DNA of 64,000 bases from a beta proteobacterium AAP51 (GTDB lineage Bacteria; Pseudomonadota; Gammaproteobacteria; Burkholderiales; Burkholderiaceae_C): NCBI GenBank assembly GCA_001295905.1, contig LJHT01000056.1, forward strand, positions 36,120-100,119. The letters are read 5' to 3'. The notes beneath the pieces are model-generated. The model saw nothing but the letters and a program-made list of their open reading frames with translations, searched no databases and was not told the origin of the DNA. Made by a program: the position numbers and the translations under genes. Shown one piece after another: positions 16,665 to 25,972 of this stretch. Every line of letters starts with the position of its first letter. Positions within the stretch are counted from its first letter, which is position 1.

Positions 16665-18671
16665 TCATGGACGCTCCCCGGCTTCCACGGCCGGCCCCGC
16701 CAGGTGCGCCAGGTCGGCCTGGCCCTCGCGCCAGGCGCTTTCCAGGCCCTGCACGGGGGGCACGGTGCCCGCGGCCAGGCCCGCCGGCAGCGAACGCACG
16801 CCGTAGGCGCGGTTGCGGCCATGGGCCTTGGCCAGGTACAGCGCGGTGTCGACCACGTCGACCGCCTGCTCCCAGCCCACGCGCTCGCGGCCCGGCGGCA
16901 GCGGAAAGCTGGCAAAGCCGATGGAGGCCGTGACAGCCACGCGCTCGTCGCCATGCAGCACCGGGTGCCCGCCCATCTGGGCCAGCAGCCTTTCGGCCAG
17001 CGTTTCCACCTGGGCGGGGGGCATGTGGCGCACCACGACCAGGAACTCTTCGCCGCCCCAGCGCACGACGAGGTCTTCCTCGCGCAGCGCGGCGCGCAGG
17101 CGCTGCGCCATCGTCACCAGCACCGTGTCGCCGGCGGCATGGCCGTGCTGGTCGTTGATGCGCTTGAAGTGGTCCAGGTCGATGAGCAGCAGCGCGCCCT
17201 CGAAGCCGCTGCCCTCGGCACGCCCGGCCGCTTGCATGACGGCCTGGAAATGGCGGCGGTTGGCCAGGCCGGTGAGGGGGTCGCGCTCGCTGGCCACCTG
17301 CAGTTCCGCGTTGCTGTCGCGCAGCCGCGCGTTGGTGTGGCGCATGCGCCGCAGCAGCAGTGCCACCGCCACCAGCAGCAGCGCGCCGGCCAGCAGGCCC
17401 AGCAGCCACAGGCCCTGCTGCAGCTCGCGGCCCAGCAGCTGTTCGGCCTTCAGGCGGTTGCTGGTTTCCAGCGCCGCCAGCGCACGGGAGCGCGCCTCCG
17501 CGGCCTGGCCTTCCTGCAGTTCCAGCACGGCCTGCTGGTGTTCCTGCTGGAAGATCAGGTCGCGCAGGCGCCGGTACTCCACCAGGGCGGCCCAGGCCTC
17601 GCTCAGGCGGCCGGCCTTTTCCAGCGCCTGGCCCAGTTCGCGGTGCACGTCGGCCACGCCGGGCAAGCCGGAGGTGCGCTCTTCGATGAGCAGCGCCTCG
17701 CGCACCAGCGCCGTGCCGACATCGGGCCGGCCCAGGCCGATGTGCGCCAGCCCGGCGTTGATGAGCGCGACCGCTTCGCCGGAAGGGTCGCGCACCTCGC
17801 GCGCCAGCGGCAAGGCACGCTGTGCCTGGGCCAGCGCGGCCGCGTGGTCGCCGCGCTGGAGATGGAAATCGGCCAGATTGGCCGTGCTCAGCGCTTCGAG
17901 GCGACGGTCACCCGCCTGGCGCGCCAGCGTGATGGCCCGTTCAGAGGCCAGCAGCTCCTCGGCCCGGCGGCCCAGAGCGCTGTGCAGGATGGCCTCCACC
18001 GTGGCGGCATTCGATTCGGCGCCGGGGTCTCGTGCCTGCTGCGCCAGTGCCGTGGCTTCGGCCACCAGGGCCTGGGCGCTGTCGGTCTGGCCAGCGAGGA
18101 ACAGGGTGTAGGCCATCTGCGCGCGCAGCTCGGAACGCCGCCACAGCGGGCCGGCGCGGTCGGCCAGCCGCAGCGCCTGCTGGTTGAGCGCGGCCGCTTC
18201 GTCCAGCTTGCCCAGGGTCTGTCGCACCTCCGCCTGGGCCGCGATGAAGCGCAGCTTCAGGTCGTCGGGCGTGTGCGGCGGCAGTGCGGCCACGGCCGCC
18301 GCGAGGGCGCGGTCGGCCCGGCTGCGCGGGGTCTGGCGAGCCCAGGCTTCGCCGCGCACCAGGTGGGCGGCGGCCGCGGCCAGGGGTTCGGCGCTGGCCA
18401 GGGTGTCCAGCGCAGCGGCCGTGGCCGCCTGGCCTTCGGCGTCGCCCATGCGGTGGTACAGCGCGGCCTGCAGCAGCAGCGCCCGTATGCGCTCTTCGCC
18501 CTGGGCGGTGGCCAGCACCGGCTGCAGCGCCTGCAAGGCGGCCTCGGGTTGCGCGCGCAGCGTGCGCTCCAACTCGTCCACCCGGGGCGAGGCCAGGGCC
18601 AGCCCGGCCCACAGCAAAGCCGGCCCGAACAGGGCCCAGCCCCGCCCACCCCTTGTGCGCCGCCGATTCAT
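16665..18671 (-). CDS. TPR-containing diguanylate cyclase (GGDEF), membrane-bound
   Basis: A 668-residue protein from ATG 18671 (GGCAGG just upstream). The N-terminal signal segment (ALFGPALLWAGLALA) is followed by TPR-like repeats (about 30-390; for example AALNQQALRLADRAG and AHIGLGRPDVGTALVREALL), a coiled-coil-like stretch, a membrane helix (LWLLGLLAGALLLVAVALLL) and a GGDEF domain with RWGGEEF near residue 535 and LLLIDLDHFKRINDQHGHAAGD. It has the same plan as the next gene, so the two look like an old tandem duplication. It is divergent from the formaldehyde dehydrogenase gene across a 180-base promoter region. Confidence 0.87.
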   Translation of the reverse strand: MNRRRTRGGRGWALFGPALLWAGLALASPRVDELERTLRAQPEAALQALQPVLATAQGEERIRALLLQAALYHRMGDAEGQAATAAALDTLASAEPLAAAAAHLVRGEAWARQTPRSRADRALAAAVAALPPHTPDDLKLRFIAAQAEVRQTLGKLDEAAALNQQALRLADRAGPLWRRSELRAQMAYTLFLAGQTDSAQALVAEATALAQQARDPGAESNAATVEAILHSALGRRAEELLASERAITLARQAGDRRLEALSTANLADFHLQRGDHAAALAQAQRALPLAREVRDPSGEAVALINAGLAHIGLGRPDVGTALVREALLIEERTSGLPGVADVHRELGQALEKAGRLSEAWAALVEYRRLRDLIFQQEHQQAVLELQEGQAAEARSRALAALETSNRLKAEQLLGRELQQGLWLLGLLAGALLLVAVALLLRRMRHTNARLRDSNAELQVASERDPLTGLANRRHFQAVMQAAGRAEGSGFEGALLLIDLDHFKRINDQHGHAAGDTVLVTMAQRLRAALREEDLVVRWGGEEFLVVVRHMPPAQVETLAERLLAQMGGHPVLHGDERVAVTASIGFASFPLPPGRERVGWEQAVDVVDTALYLAKAHGRNRAYGVRSLPAGLAAGTVPPVQGLESAWREGQADLAHLAGPAVEAGERP

Positions 18672-18851
18672 CCTGCCCGCAATGTCGGCAGGTGGCGCCA
18701 GAACTTGAAGCCCTGAAAACCCCGGCGGCTGCGGCCACAATGGCCGTGAGCCCTGGGCCTGGCTGTCGGCCCGGCCCGCCCCATCCGGCCTGCCCGCCCC
18801 GGCCACCCGGACACCGAACGACCGCAGAAGAATCATCAAGGACCCCTACCC

Positions 18852-19961
18852 ATGATCCAAACCCGTGCAGCCGTGGCCTGGAAGGCCGGCGCCCCGCTCA
18901 CCATCGAAACCGTCGATCTGGAAGGCCCGCGCGCCGGCGAGGTGCTGGTGGAGATCAAGGCCACCGGCATCTGCCACACCGACCAGTACACGCTGAGCGG
19001 CGCCGACCCCGAAGGCCTGTTCCCGGCCATCCTGGGTCACGAAGGCGCCGGCGTGGTGGTGGACGTGGGCCCGGGCGTCACCAGCCTGAAGAAGGGCGAC
19101 CACGTCATCCCCCTCTACACGCCCGAATGCCGGCAGTGCAAGTTCTGCCTGAGCCGCAAGACCAACCTCTGCCAGGCCATCCGCCCGACGCAGGGCAAGG
19201 GCCTGATGCCCGACGGCACCAGCCGGTTCAGCCTGAACGGGCAACCGATCCTGCACTACATGGGCACCAGCACCTTCGCCAACCACATCGTGGCGCCGGA
19301 GATCGCGCTGGCCAAGATCCGGCCCGACGCGCCTTTCGAGAAGGTCTGCTACATCGGCTGTGGCGTCACCACGGGTGTGGGCGCGGTGCTGTTCACGGCC
19401 GGCGTGGAGGCGGGCGCGAACGTCGTCGTCTTCGGCCTGGGCGGCATCGGGCTGAACGTGATCCAGGGCGCGAAGATGGTGGGCGCCGACAAGATCATCG
19501 GCATCGACATCAACCCGGCCCGTGAGGCAATGGCGCGCCAGTTCGGCATGACGCACTTCATCAACCCGAAAGACGTCGAGAACGTGGTGGACGCCATCGT
19601 GCAGCTCACCGACGGCGGTGCCGACTACAGCTTCGAGTGCATCGGCAACACCAAGACCATGCGCCAGGCGCTGGAGTGCTGCCACAAGGGCTGGGGCAAG
19701 AGCGTCGTCATCGGCGTGGCCGCGGCGGGGCAGGAGATCAGCACGCGGCCCTTCCAGCTCGTCACCGGTCGGGTGTGGATGGGCTCGGCCTTCGGCGGCG
19801 CACGCGGCCGCACCGACGTGCCCAAGATCGTGGATTGGTACATGGACGGCAAGATCAGCATCGACCCGCTGATCACGCACACGCTGAAGCTGGAAGACAT
19901 CAACCACGGCTTCGAGCTGATGGAGCGGGGCGAGAGCATCCGCTCCGTGGTGGTGTTCTGA
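18852..19961 (+). CDS. frmA: S-(hydroxymethyl)glutathione dehydrogenase / class III alcohol dehydrogenase
   Basis: A 369-residue zinc-dependent enzyme that oxidises S-hydroxymethylglutathione, the spontaneous adduct of formaldehyde and glutathione, to S-formylglutathione with NAD. The catalytic zinc ligands are in GICHTDQY and GHEGAG. The structural zinc site is the four-cysteine run [17 protein letters not shown] (near residues 94-111). The nucleotide-binding motif is [12 protein letters not shown] (about 195-206). AAGGA lies 9 bases before ATG 18852. The next gene encodes the enzyme for the following step, 13 bases downstream. The enzyme may also act as S-nitrosoglutathione reductase. It is also called AdhC. 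Confidence 0.97.
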   Translation: MIQTRAAVAWKAGAPLTIETVDLEGPRAGEVLVEIKATGICHTDQYTLSGADPEGLFPAILGHEGAGVVVDVGPGVTSLKKGDHVIPLYTPECRQCKFCLSRKTNLCQAIRPTQGKGLMPDGTSRFSLNGQPILHYMGTSTFANHIVAPEIALAKIRPDAPFEKVCYIGCGVTTGVGAVLFTAGVEAGANVVVFGLGGIGLNVIQGAKMVGADKIIGIDINPAREAMARQFGMTHFINPKDVENVVDAIVQLTDGGADYSFECIGNTKTMRQALECCHKGWGKSVVIGVAAAGQEISTRPFQLVTGRVWMGSAFGGARGRTDVPKIVDWYMDGKISIDPLITHTLKLEDINHGFELMERGESIRSVVVF

Positions 19962-19974
19962 AGCAGGCCGGCCG

Positions 19975-20832
19975 ATGACTTTCGAGGTGATCAGCGAGCA
20001 CGGCTGCTTCGGCGGCGTGCAGGGCTATTACAAGCACTCGTCCACCGTCATCGGGCTGCCGATGCGTTTCGGCGTCTACCGCCCGCCGCAGGCCTGCGGC
20101 CCGGCCGCCAGGCCGGTGCCGGTGCTGCTGTACCTGGCCGGCCTGACCTGCAACGAAGAGACCTTCGCCATCAAGGCCGGCGCGCAGCGCGTGGCGGCCG
20201 AGCTCGGCCTGATGCTGGTGACGCCCGACACCAGCCCGCGCGGCACCGGCATCGCCGAGGCCGACGCGGCCTGGGATTTCGGCACCGCCGCCGGGTTCTA
20301 TCTCGATGCGACACAGGCGCCCTGGGCGCACCAGTGGCGCATGGAGAGCTACATCACGGGCGAGTTGCCGGCGGTGCTGGCGCAGCACTTCCCGGTGGAA
20401 TACCGCGACGGCCTGCACCTGGGGGTGTTCGGGCACTCGATGGGCGGGCACGGCGCGCTGACGCTGGCGCTGCGCCACCCGGGTTTGTTCCGCAGCTGTT
20501 CGGCCTTCGCGCCGATCGCCGCGCCGATGCAGTGCCCGTGGGGCGTGAAGGCCTTCACCGGCTACCTGGGCGGAGACCGCAGCACCTGGGCCGCGCACGA
20601 CGCCACCGCGCTGGTGCAGGCCGGCCGCAAGGCGCCGCCGCTGCTCATCGACCAGGGCGAGGCCGACAAATTCCTGGCCGAGCAGCTGCACCCGCACTTG
20701 TTCGAGGCGGCGTGCCGCGAAGCCGGCCAGCCGCTGGTGCTGCGCCGCCACGCCGGCTACGACCACGGCTATTTCTTCATCACCAGCTTCGTCGAAGACC
20801 ACCTTCGACACCACGCGCGCCACCTGGCCTGA
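19975..20832 (+). CDS. fghA: S-formylglutathione hydrolase
   Basis: A 285-residue alpha/beta hydrolase of the esterase D family that converts S-formylglutathione to formate and glutathione. The nucleophile elbow is GHSMGGHGAL (near residue 150), and conserved segments YLAGLTCNEETFAIKAGAQ and PDTSPRG are present; the C-terminal DHGYFFI carries the catalytic histidine. The length matches the usual 275-285. Only 13 bases separate it from frmA, and the RlmN-like gene starts 2 bases after its stop codon, so the three form one transcript. Confidence 0.96.
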   Translation: MTFEVISEHGCFGGVQGYYKHSSTVIGLPMRFGVYRPPQACGPAARPVPVLLYLAGLTCNEETFAIKAGAQRVAAELGLMLVTPDTSPRGTGIAEADAAWDFGTAAGFYLDATQAPWAHQWRMESYITGELPAVLAQHFPVEYRDGLHLGVFGHSMGGHGALTLALRHPGLFRSCSAFAPIAAPMQCPWGVKAFTGYLGGDRSTWAAHDATALVQAGRKAPPLLIDQGEADKFLAEQLHPHLFEAACREAGQPLVLRRHAGYDHGYFFITSFVEDHLRHHARHLA

Positions 20833-20834
20833 CC

Positions 20835-21914
20835 ATGCAGATCAGCGCCCTGCGCCAACGCCTGCGCGCCCTGGGCGCGCTGCCGCTGCACGAAGACCGC
20901 GTGTTGCGCCGCTGGGCGATGGCGCAGCCGCAGGAGGGCGGCCGCAAGCAGCTCGAACACTTCCTGCCGCTGGCGCTGCGTGAGCAGCTGCCTGAGATCG
21001 TCGATGAACTGCAGGGCCTGGTGCGCCTGCACAGCCGGCACGACGCCGAAGACGGCTCGGCGCGCCTGCTGGTAAACCTGCACGACGGCCAGCAGGTCGA
21101 GGCGGTGCTGTTGCAGCCCGACCGCCCGAAGCGCCATACCCCCGCTTTGCCGGCCAGCGGCGTGTGCGTCAGCACCCAGGTCGGCTGCGCGGTGGGCTGC
21201 GTGTTCTGCATGACGGGCACCGGCGGCCTGGTGCGCCAGCTGGGCAGCGCCGAGATCGTGGCCCAGGTGGTGCTGGCGCGTTCGCTGCGCCCCGTCAACA
21301 AGGTGGTGTTCATGGGCATGGGCGAGCCGGCGCACAACCTGGAAGCGGTGTTGGAAGCCATCGAGCTGCTGGGCACCGGCGGCGGCATCGCGCACAAGAA
21401 CCTGGTCTTCAGCACCGTGGGCGACCCGCGTGTGTTCGAGGCCCTGCCGCTGCAGCGCGTGAAGCCGGCGCTGGCGCTCTCGCTGCACACCACGCACGCC
21501 GACAAACGCGCCGAGCTGCTGCCGCGCGCGCCGCGTTTCGACCCCGCCGATTTGGTGGATGCTGGCGAGGCCTACGCACGCGCCACCGGCCATCCCATCC
21601 AGTACCAGTGGACGCTGATCGAAGGCGTGAACGACGGCGACGACGAGGTGGAAGGCATCGCGCGCCTGCTCGCCGGCAAGCACGCGATGATGAACCTCAT
21701 CCCCTACAACAGCGTGGACGGCATGCCCTGGCAGCGCCCGTCCTGGGAAAGAGCGGCAGAGATGGCGCGCACGCTGCATCGCCGCGGCGTGCTGACCAAG
21801 CTGCGCCAGAGCGCCGGGCAAGACGTGGACGGCGGCTGCGGCCAGTTGCGCGCACGCGCCGCCGCGCCGGCGCGGCGCATTGCCATCCACGCGGCGCGCA
21901 GCCCTGGTGCGTGA
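20835..21914 (+). CDS. RlmN-like radical SAM RNA methyltransferase
   Basis: A 359-residue radical SAM enzyme of the RlmN/Cfr family. RlmN methylates C2 of A2503 in 23S rRNA and A37 of some tRNAs. The iron-sulfur motif CxxxCxxC is GCAVGCVFCMTG; the conserved Cys seven residues upstream (GVCVSTQVGC) and the methyl-carrying Cys near the C-terminus (DVDGGCGQLR) are both present, so the dual-Cys chemistry should work. SAM motif FMGMGEPAHNLE is intact. It lacks the usual long N-terminal opening of housekeeping RlmN, and it sits in a formaldehyde operon rather than near hisS, ispG or ndk, which suggests a paralogue. Confidence 0.88.
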   Translation: MQISALRQRLRALGALPLHEDRVLRRWAMAQPQEGGRKQLEHFLPLALREQLPEIVDELQGLVRLHSRHDAEDGSARLLVNLHDGQQVEAVLLQPDRPKRHTPALPASGVCVSTQVGCAVGCVFCMTGTGGLVRQLGSAEIVAQVVLARSLRPVNKVVFMGMGEPAHNLEAVLEAIELLGTGGGIAHKNLVFSTVGDPRVFEALPLQRVKPALALSLHTTHADKRAELLPRAPRFDPADLVDAGEAYARATGHPIQYQWTLIEGVNDGDDEVEGIARLLAGKHAMMNLIPYNSVDGMPWQRPSWERAAEMARTLHRRGVLTKLRQSAGQDVDGGCGQLRARAAAPARRIAIHAARSPGA

Positions 21915-21920
21915 TGCACC

Positions 21921-21940
21921 GGCCGGGCGCAGCCCCGGCC
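21921..21940 (+). terminator. Stem-loop after the RlmN-like gene
   Basis: GGCCGGG / CCCGGCC, a 7-bp stem with a CGCAGC loop, starts 7 bases after the stop codon. It ends the formaldehyde operon and resembles in position and core sequence the post-stop elements at 7416 and 10309. No long T tract follows. Confidence 0.5.
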
Positions 21941-22133
21941 TTGCAGACCCGTCCGCAGCCGGGCCGCTGAGCACCTGCCGCCGCGGCTGCCAGGTTCTAC
22001 GCTGAGGTCCACGCTGAAGGGCTGCTGCCCTCGGTGGCCGCCCTGACGAACCCTCGCCGAACCCGCGCCGGCCCTGGCGCGCTGCCCCTTGCCTGCCGTA
22101 CTGGCATGGCTTGTGCATGACAACGTGTACTCG

Positions 22134-22145
22134 CTTGTATACAAG
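22134..22145. promoter_or_regulatory. Palindromic operator candidate CTTGTATACAAG
   Basis: A perfect 12-bp palindrome ending 13 bases before the AtzF start codon. Its TTGT..ACAA half-sites resemble operators of GntR-family regulators of the FCD/FadR group, and such a regulator is encoded at the far end of the same cluster (36402-37082). It would overlap the promoter or the early transcript of the nitrogen cluster. No second copy was noticed in the window. Confidence 0.55.
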
Positions 22146-22158
22146 ACAGCATGCACGC

Positions 22159-24030
22159 ATGATCCCCAACACCGTCCCCACCGTTGCGCCAGCCGTGGCC
22201 GTACCGGCCACCCTGGCGGCGTGGCAGGCCGCCTTGGCCACCGGTGTGGACGTGCGGCCCTTGCTGCACGCGGTGCGTGCGCGCTGCCAGGCCAGCGCCC
22301 CGGCGGTGTGGATCCATGCCGTAGACGACGCCGCCTTCGAAGCCCAGCTGCAGCACCTGGACGCCTTGGCCGCGGCGCACCCCGACCGCGCCGCGCTGCT
22401 GCGCCAGTACCCGCTGTTCGGCGCGCCCTACGCCGTGAAGGACAACATCGACATCGCCGGTGCGCCCACCACGGCCGCGTGCCCGGCCTTCGCCTACATC
22501 GCCGCGCAGGATGCTTCCGTCGTGGCGCGCCTGCGCGCGGCCGGCGCGGTGTGGCTGGGCAAGACCAACCTCGACCAGTTCGCCACCGGCCTGGTGGGCA
22601 CGCGTTCGCCCTATGGCCAGCCGGCCAGCGTGTTCAGCAGCGCTCACATCAGCGGCGGTTCCAGCTCGGGCTCTGCGGTGGCGGTGGCCAGCGGCGCGGT
22701 GCTCTTCAGCCTGGGCACCGACACGGCTGGCTCGGGCCGCGTGCCGGCGGCCTTCAACCAGATCGTCGGCCTGAAGCCCACGCCGGGGCGCGTCAGCAAC
22801 GCCGGCGTCGTGCCGGCCTGCCGCACGCTGGACTGCGTGTGCATCTTCGCGCTCACGGTGGACGACGCCGCGCAGGTGCTGGCGGTGATCGAAGGCGCCG
22901 ACGCGGACGACCCCGGCTCGGCCTTCCTACCCGGGCCGCCCAGCCTGGGCCCGGGGCCGCTGCGCCTGGGCATTCCGCAAGACCTGCTGCTCGACCCCGC
23001 CGGCCACCCGGCCTGGGCCGCCGCGCTGGCCGAGGCCCAGGCGCTGGGCCACCGCCTCGTGCCGCTGGACTTCACGCCCCTGCACGAGACCGCGGCGCTG
23101 CTCTACAGCGGGCCCTGGGTGGCCGAGCGCCACACCGTGGTGCAGGCGCTGATGGAAACGCAGCCCCAGGCGCTGGACCCGGTGGTGCACACCGTCATCG
23201 AACAGGCGCGCCGCTACAGCGCCACCGACGCCTTCCGCGCGCTCTACCAGTTGCAGGCGCTGCGGCAACGCTGCCAGGCGCTGTGGCAGGAGGTGGACCT
23301 GCTTTTCGTGCCCACCGCGCCGCGCCACCCGCGTTTTGACGAGGTGGCGGCCGACCCCGTGGGCGTGAACAGTGCGCTGGGCGCCTACACGAACTTCGTC
23401 AACCTCCTGGGCTGGTGCGCGCTCGCCCTGCCGGCGGGCACGGCGGCCGGCGGCCTGCCCTTCGGCATCACGGCCATCGCCCCCACCGGGCACGATGCGG
23501 CGCTGGCCGCCTGGGGCGGGCGCTGGCAGCAGCAACTGAAGCTGCCGCTGGGCGCGCTGGCGCTGACCCCCGCGCAGGCCGCGGCCCCGGCGCCTGCCTG
23601 GGCGCGCCGGCCCGCGGTGCGCGCCAGCCTGCCGCTGGCCGTGGTGGGGGCCCACCTCTCGGGCCTGCCGCTGAACAGCCAGCTCACCGAACGCGGCGCG
23701 CGCCTGCTGGAGGCCACCACCACCGCGCCCTGCTACCGCCTGCACGCCTTGCCCGGCACCACGCCGCCCAAGCCGGGGCTGCAACGCTGCGCCGCGGGCG
23801 AGCCCGGCCACGCCATCGCGGTGGAGGTGTGGGAGATGCCGGCCGACCAGCTGGGCTCCTTCCTCGCCCTGGTGCCGCCGCCCTTGGGCCTGGGCAGCGT
23901 GCTGCTGGCCGATGGCCGCCACGTGCACGGTTTCCTGTGCGAGGCCCACGCCTTGCATGGGGCCCCTGATGTCAGCGCCCACGGCGGTTGGCGCGCCTAC
24001 CTGCAGTCCCTCACCCCTGCCGGGGTCTGA
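22159..24030 (+). CDS. atzF: Allophanate hydrolase
   Basis: A 623-residue amidase-signature enzyme that splits allophanate to two ammonia and two CO2. The Ser-cisSer-Lys triad is Lys94 (PYAVKDN), Ser168 (SGGSSSGS) and Ser192 (DTAGSGR), a uniform offset of three from the known AtzF triad (91/165/189). The C-terminal domain of about 150 residues typical of AtzF is complete. ATG 22159 was chosen; frames further upstream overlap the palindrome. No urea carboxylase gene is adjacent, so allophanate should come from the biuret/carboxybiuret enzymes further down the cluster rather than from urea. The product is cytoplasmic. Confidence 0.93.
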   Translation: MIPNTVPTVAPAVAVPATLAAWQAALATGVDVRPLLHAVRARCQASAPAVWIHAVDDAAFEAQLQHLDALAAAHPDRAALLRQYPLFGAPYAVKDNIDIAGAPTTAACPAFAYIAAQDASVVARLRAAGAVWLGKTNLDQFATGLVGTRSPYGQPASVFSSAHISGGSSSGSAVAVASGAVLFSLGTDTAGSGRVPAAFNQIVGLKPTPGRVSNAGVVPACRTLDCVCIFALTVDDAAQVLAVIEGADADDPGSAFLPGPPSLGPGPLRLGIPQDLLLDPAGHPAWAAALAEAQALGHRLVPLDFTPLHETAALLYSGPWVAERHTVVQALMETQPQALDPVVHTVIEQARRYSATDAFRALYQLQALRQRCQALWQEVDLLFVPTAPRHPRFDEVAADPVGVNSALGAYTNFVNLLGWCALALPAGTAAGGLPFGITAIAPTGHDAALAAWGGRWQQQLKLPLGALALTPAQAAAPAPAWARRPAVRASLPLAVVGAHLSGLPLNSQLTERGARLLEATTTAPCYRLHALPGTTPPKPGLQRCAAGEPGHAIAVEVWEMPADQLGSFLALVPPPLGLGSVLLADGRHVHGFLCEAHALHGAPDVSAHGGWRAYLQSLTPAGV

Positions 24031-24063
24031 ACCCCCACCGAACCCCAGCCTGGAGCCCCCGTC

Positions 24064-25083
24064 ATGAGCCTGCCCCGCCCCTGCCCCCTGATGACCCTGC
24101 CGCAGCGCCAGCCGCGCCGCCGCCAAGTGCTGCAGGGCGGCCTCGCCCTGGCTGCGCTGGGCGCCCCAGTGCTGCTGCGCGCCCAGGCCGGCCCGAAGAT
24201 CCGCATCGGCTACTGGCCGGTGGCCGCCGGCCTGCCCTTCTACGCCGCGGTGGAACTGGGCTACTTCAAGGAGGCGGGCCTCGATGTCGAGCCGCTGCGC
24301 TTCGCCGGTGCGCAGCAGGTGATGGAGGCCATGCTGGCCGGCCGCGCCGACGGCAGTTCCAACGGCACGGGCTCGGGCAACCTGGGTGTGGGCGAGATCG
24401 CTTCACCCGGCCTCTTCAAGATCATCGCCACCAACCCGAGCAACGCGCGCTACGTGCTCGACCAGTTCCTGGTCGCCAAGGACAGCCCCTACAAGTCCAT
24501 CGCCGACCTGAAGGGCAAGCGCGTGGCCTCGGGCCCCGGCATCCAGAACAAGACGCTGGCCCTGACGGTGCTGGAACGCGCCGGCGCACCGGGCACCACG
24601 GTCATCGAGCTGCCCATCGGCCAGCACGTGGCGGCGCTGGCGGCCGGGCAGGTGGACGGCGTCTACACGCTGGAACCCACGGGCACCATTGGCCGGCTCA
24701 ACGGCACCACGCGCATGCTGGAGGCGGGTGTCATCGCCAAGTACATCCTGGGCGATGCCAACGCGCCCTGGCACGGCGGCTCGGCGACGCTCACCACCGA
24801 GTTCATCAAGAAGAACCCCGAGCTCACCCGCAAGTACATCGCCGCCTACACCAAGGGCATCCAGCTCGTGCGCACGCAGCCGGCGCAGGCGCGGCAGTAC
24901 CTCAAGGGCTACACCGCCATCGAAGGCCCGCTCACCGGCGAGGTGCCGCTGGCCAGCTACATGCTCTACAACGAGTTCAAGCCCGCCGACGTGGCGGCCT
25001 TCCAGAAGTTCTTCGACCTCTTCACCGAGAAGGGCGTGTTCGAGAAGAAGCTCTCGGTGGAATCCTTGCTCTACAAGGGCTGA
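24064..25083 (+). CDS. ABC transporter substrate-binding protein (SsuA/NMT1-like)
   Basis: A 339-residue periplasmic binding protein. The long N-terminus has a twin-arginine-type motif (RRRQVLQGGLALAAL) ending near LLRAQA. The mature protein begins KIRIGYWPVAAGLPFYAAVELGYFKEAGLDVE, the opening of the SsuA/TauA/ThiY-type family that binds small sulfonates, pyrimidines, nitrate or related molecules. It is followed by its permease after 8 bases. Its place between AtzF and AtzGEH suggests a nitrogen-rich ligand such as biuret, triuret or a ureido compound; this is inference from context. Confidence 0.88.
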   Translation: MSLPRPCPLMTLPQRQPRRRQVLQGGLALAALGAPVLLRAQAGPKIRIGYWPVAAGLPFYAAVELGYFKEAGLDVEPLRFAGAQQVMEAMLAGRADGSSNGTGSGNLGVGEIASPGLFKIIATNPSNARYVLDQFLVAKDSPYKSIADLKGKRVASGPGIQNKTLALTVLERAGAPGTTVIELPIGQHVAALAAGQVDGVYTLEPTGTIGRLNGTTRMLEAGVIAKYILGDANAPWHGGSATLTTEFIKKNPELTRKYIAAYTKGIQLVRTQPAQARQYLKGYTAIEGPLTGEVPLASYMLYNEFKPADVAAFQKFFDLFTEKGVFEKKLSVESLLYKG

Positions 25084-25091
25084 GGCGCCGC

Positions 25092-25967
25092 ATGAGCACG
25101 CCCGCCACCCACCCGGCCGAGGACCCGCCCTCGGCGAAGCCGCCGCTGAAGCTGGCCGTGCCCGCGCCCTGGGCCGCGGCCAACCCCACGCACGGCAGCA
25201 CGCCGCCCAAGGCCTCGCCCTGGTTGAAGTTCCTGCCGGCCATCGGGCCCGTCGTGCTCTTCATCGTGTGGGACCTGGTGGTGCGCGCCGGCCTCATCCG
25301 CCCCATCCTGCTGCCGCCGCCCCTGGCCACGCTGGAAACCCTGGTGGTGGGCCTCTTCGGCGGGGCGTTGCTCGGTGACTTCCTCGTCACGGTGTGGCGC
25401 ACGGTGCAGGCCTTCTGCATCGCGGCGGCGGTGGGCATGCCGCTGGGGGTGCTGCTGGGCAGCAACGAGCGCGCCTACCGCAGCGTCGAGTTCCTCATCG
25501 ACTTCTTCCGCTCGACGCCTTCTTCGGCGCTGATCCCGCTCTTCCTGCTGATCTTCGGCGTGTCCGACATCAACAAGGTGGCCATCGCCGCCTTCGGCGC
25601 TTTTCTCATCGTCGTCTTCAACAGCGCGTATGGCGTCATCAACGCGCGCAAGCAGCGCGTGATGGCGGCCCAGGTGATGGGCGCCAGCCGCTGGCAGATC
25701 TTCAAGGACGTGCTGATCTGGGAAAGCCTGCAGCCCAGCTTCGTGGGCCTGCGCTCGGCGGTGTCGATGGCGCTGGTGATCGTCATCGTGGCCGAGATGT
25801 TCATCGGTTCCGACAAGGGCCTGGGCCACCGCATCATCGATGCGCAGCAGGTGCTCAACGTGAAGACGATGTACGCCGCCATCCTGGCCGCCGGTGTGCT
25901 GGGCTACGCGCTGAACATCCTCTTCCTGGTGGCCGAACGCCGCATCGTGCACTGGAGCGGGAGGTAA
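25092..25967 (+). CDS. ABC transporter permease (SsuC-like)
   Basis: A 291-residue inner-membrane permease. A Pro-rich cytoplasmic N-terminus (about 50 residues) precedes six hydrophobic segments. The ABC-binding EAA loop is AAQVMGASRWQIFKDVLI (near residues 195-212). The protein belongs to the binding-protein-dependent BPD_transp_1 family and pairs with the SsuA-like protein upstream and the ATPase 5 bases downstream. The substrate follows that of the binding protein and is not known. Confidence 0.9.
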   Translation: MSTPATHPAEDPPSAKPPLKLAVPAPWAAANPTHGSTPPKASPWLKFLPAIGPVVLFIVWDLVVRAGLIRPILLPPPLATLETLVVGLFGGALLGDFLVTVWRTVQAFCIAAAVGMPLGVLLGSNERAYRSVEFLIDFFRSTPSSALIPLFLLIFGVSDINKVAIAAFGAFLIVVFNSAYGVINARKQRVMAAQVMGASRWQIFKDVLIWESLQPSFVGLRSAVSMALVIVIVAEMFIGSDKGLGHRIIDAQQVLNVKTMYAAILAAGVLGYALNILFLVAERRIVHWSGR

Positions 25968-25972
25968 TCGCC

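Noticed and set aside
14216..18716. Long plus-strand frames opposite the two GGDEF genes
   Set aside because: Composition is Gly/Arg/Gln/His-rich without motifs, while the minus strand has complete GGDEF domains.
22159..24030. AtzF as part of a urea carboxylase system
   Set aside because: No urea carboxylase gene lies next to it, and AtzGEH and BiuH give another source of allophanate.
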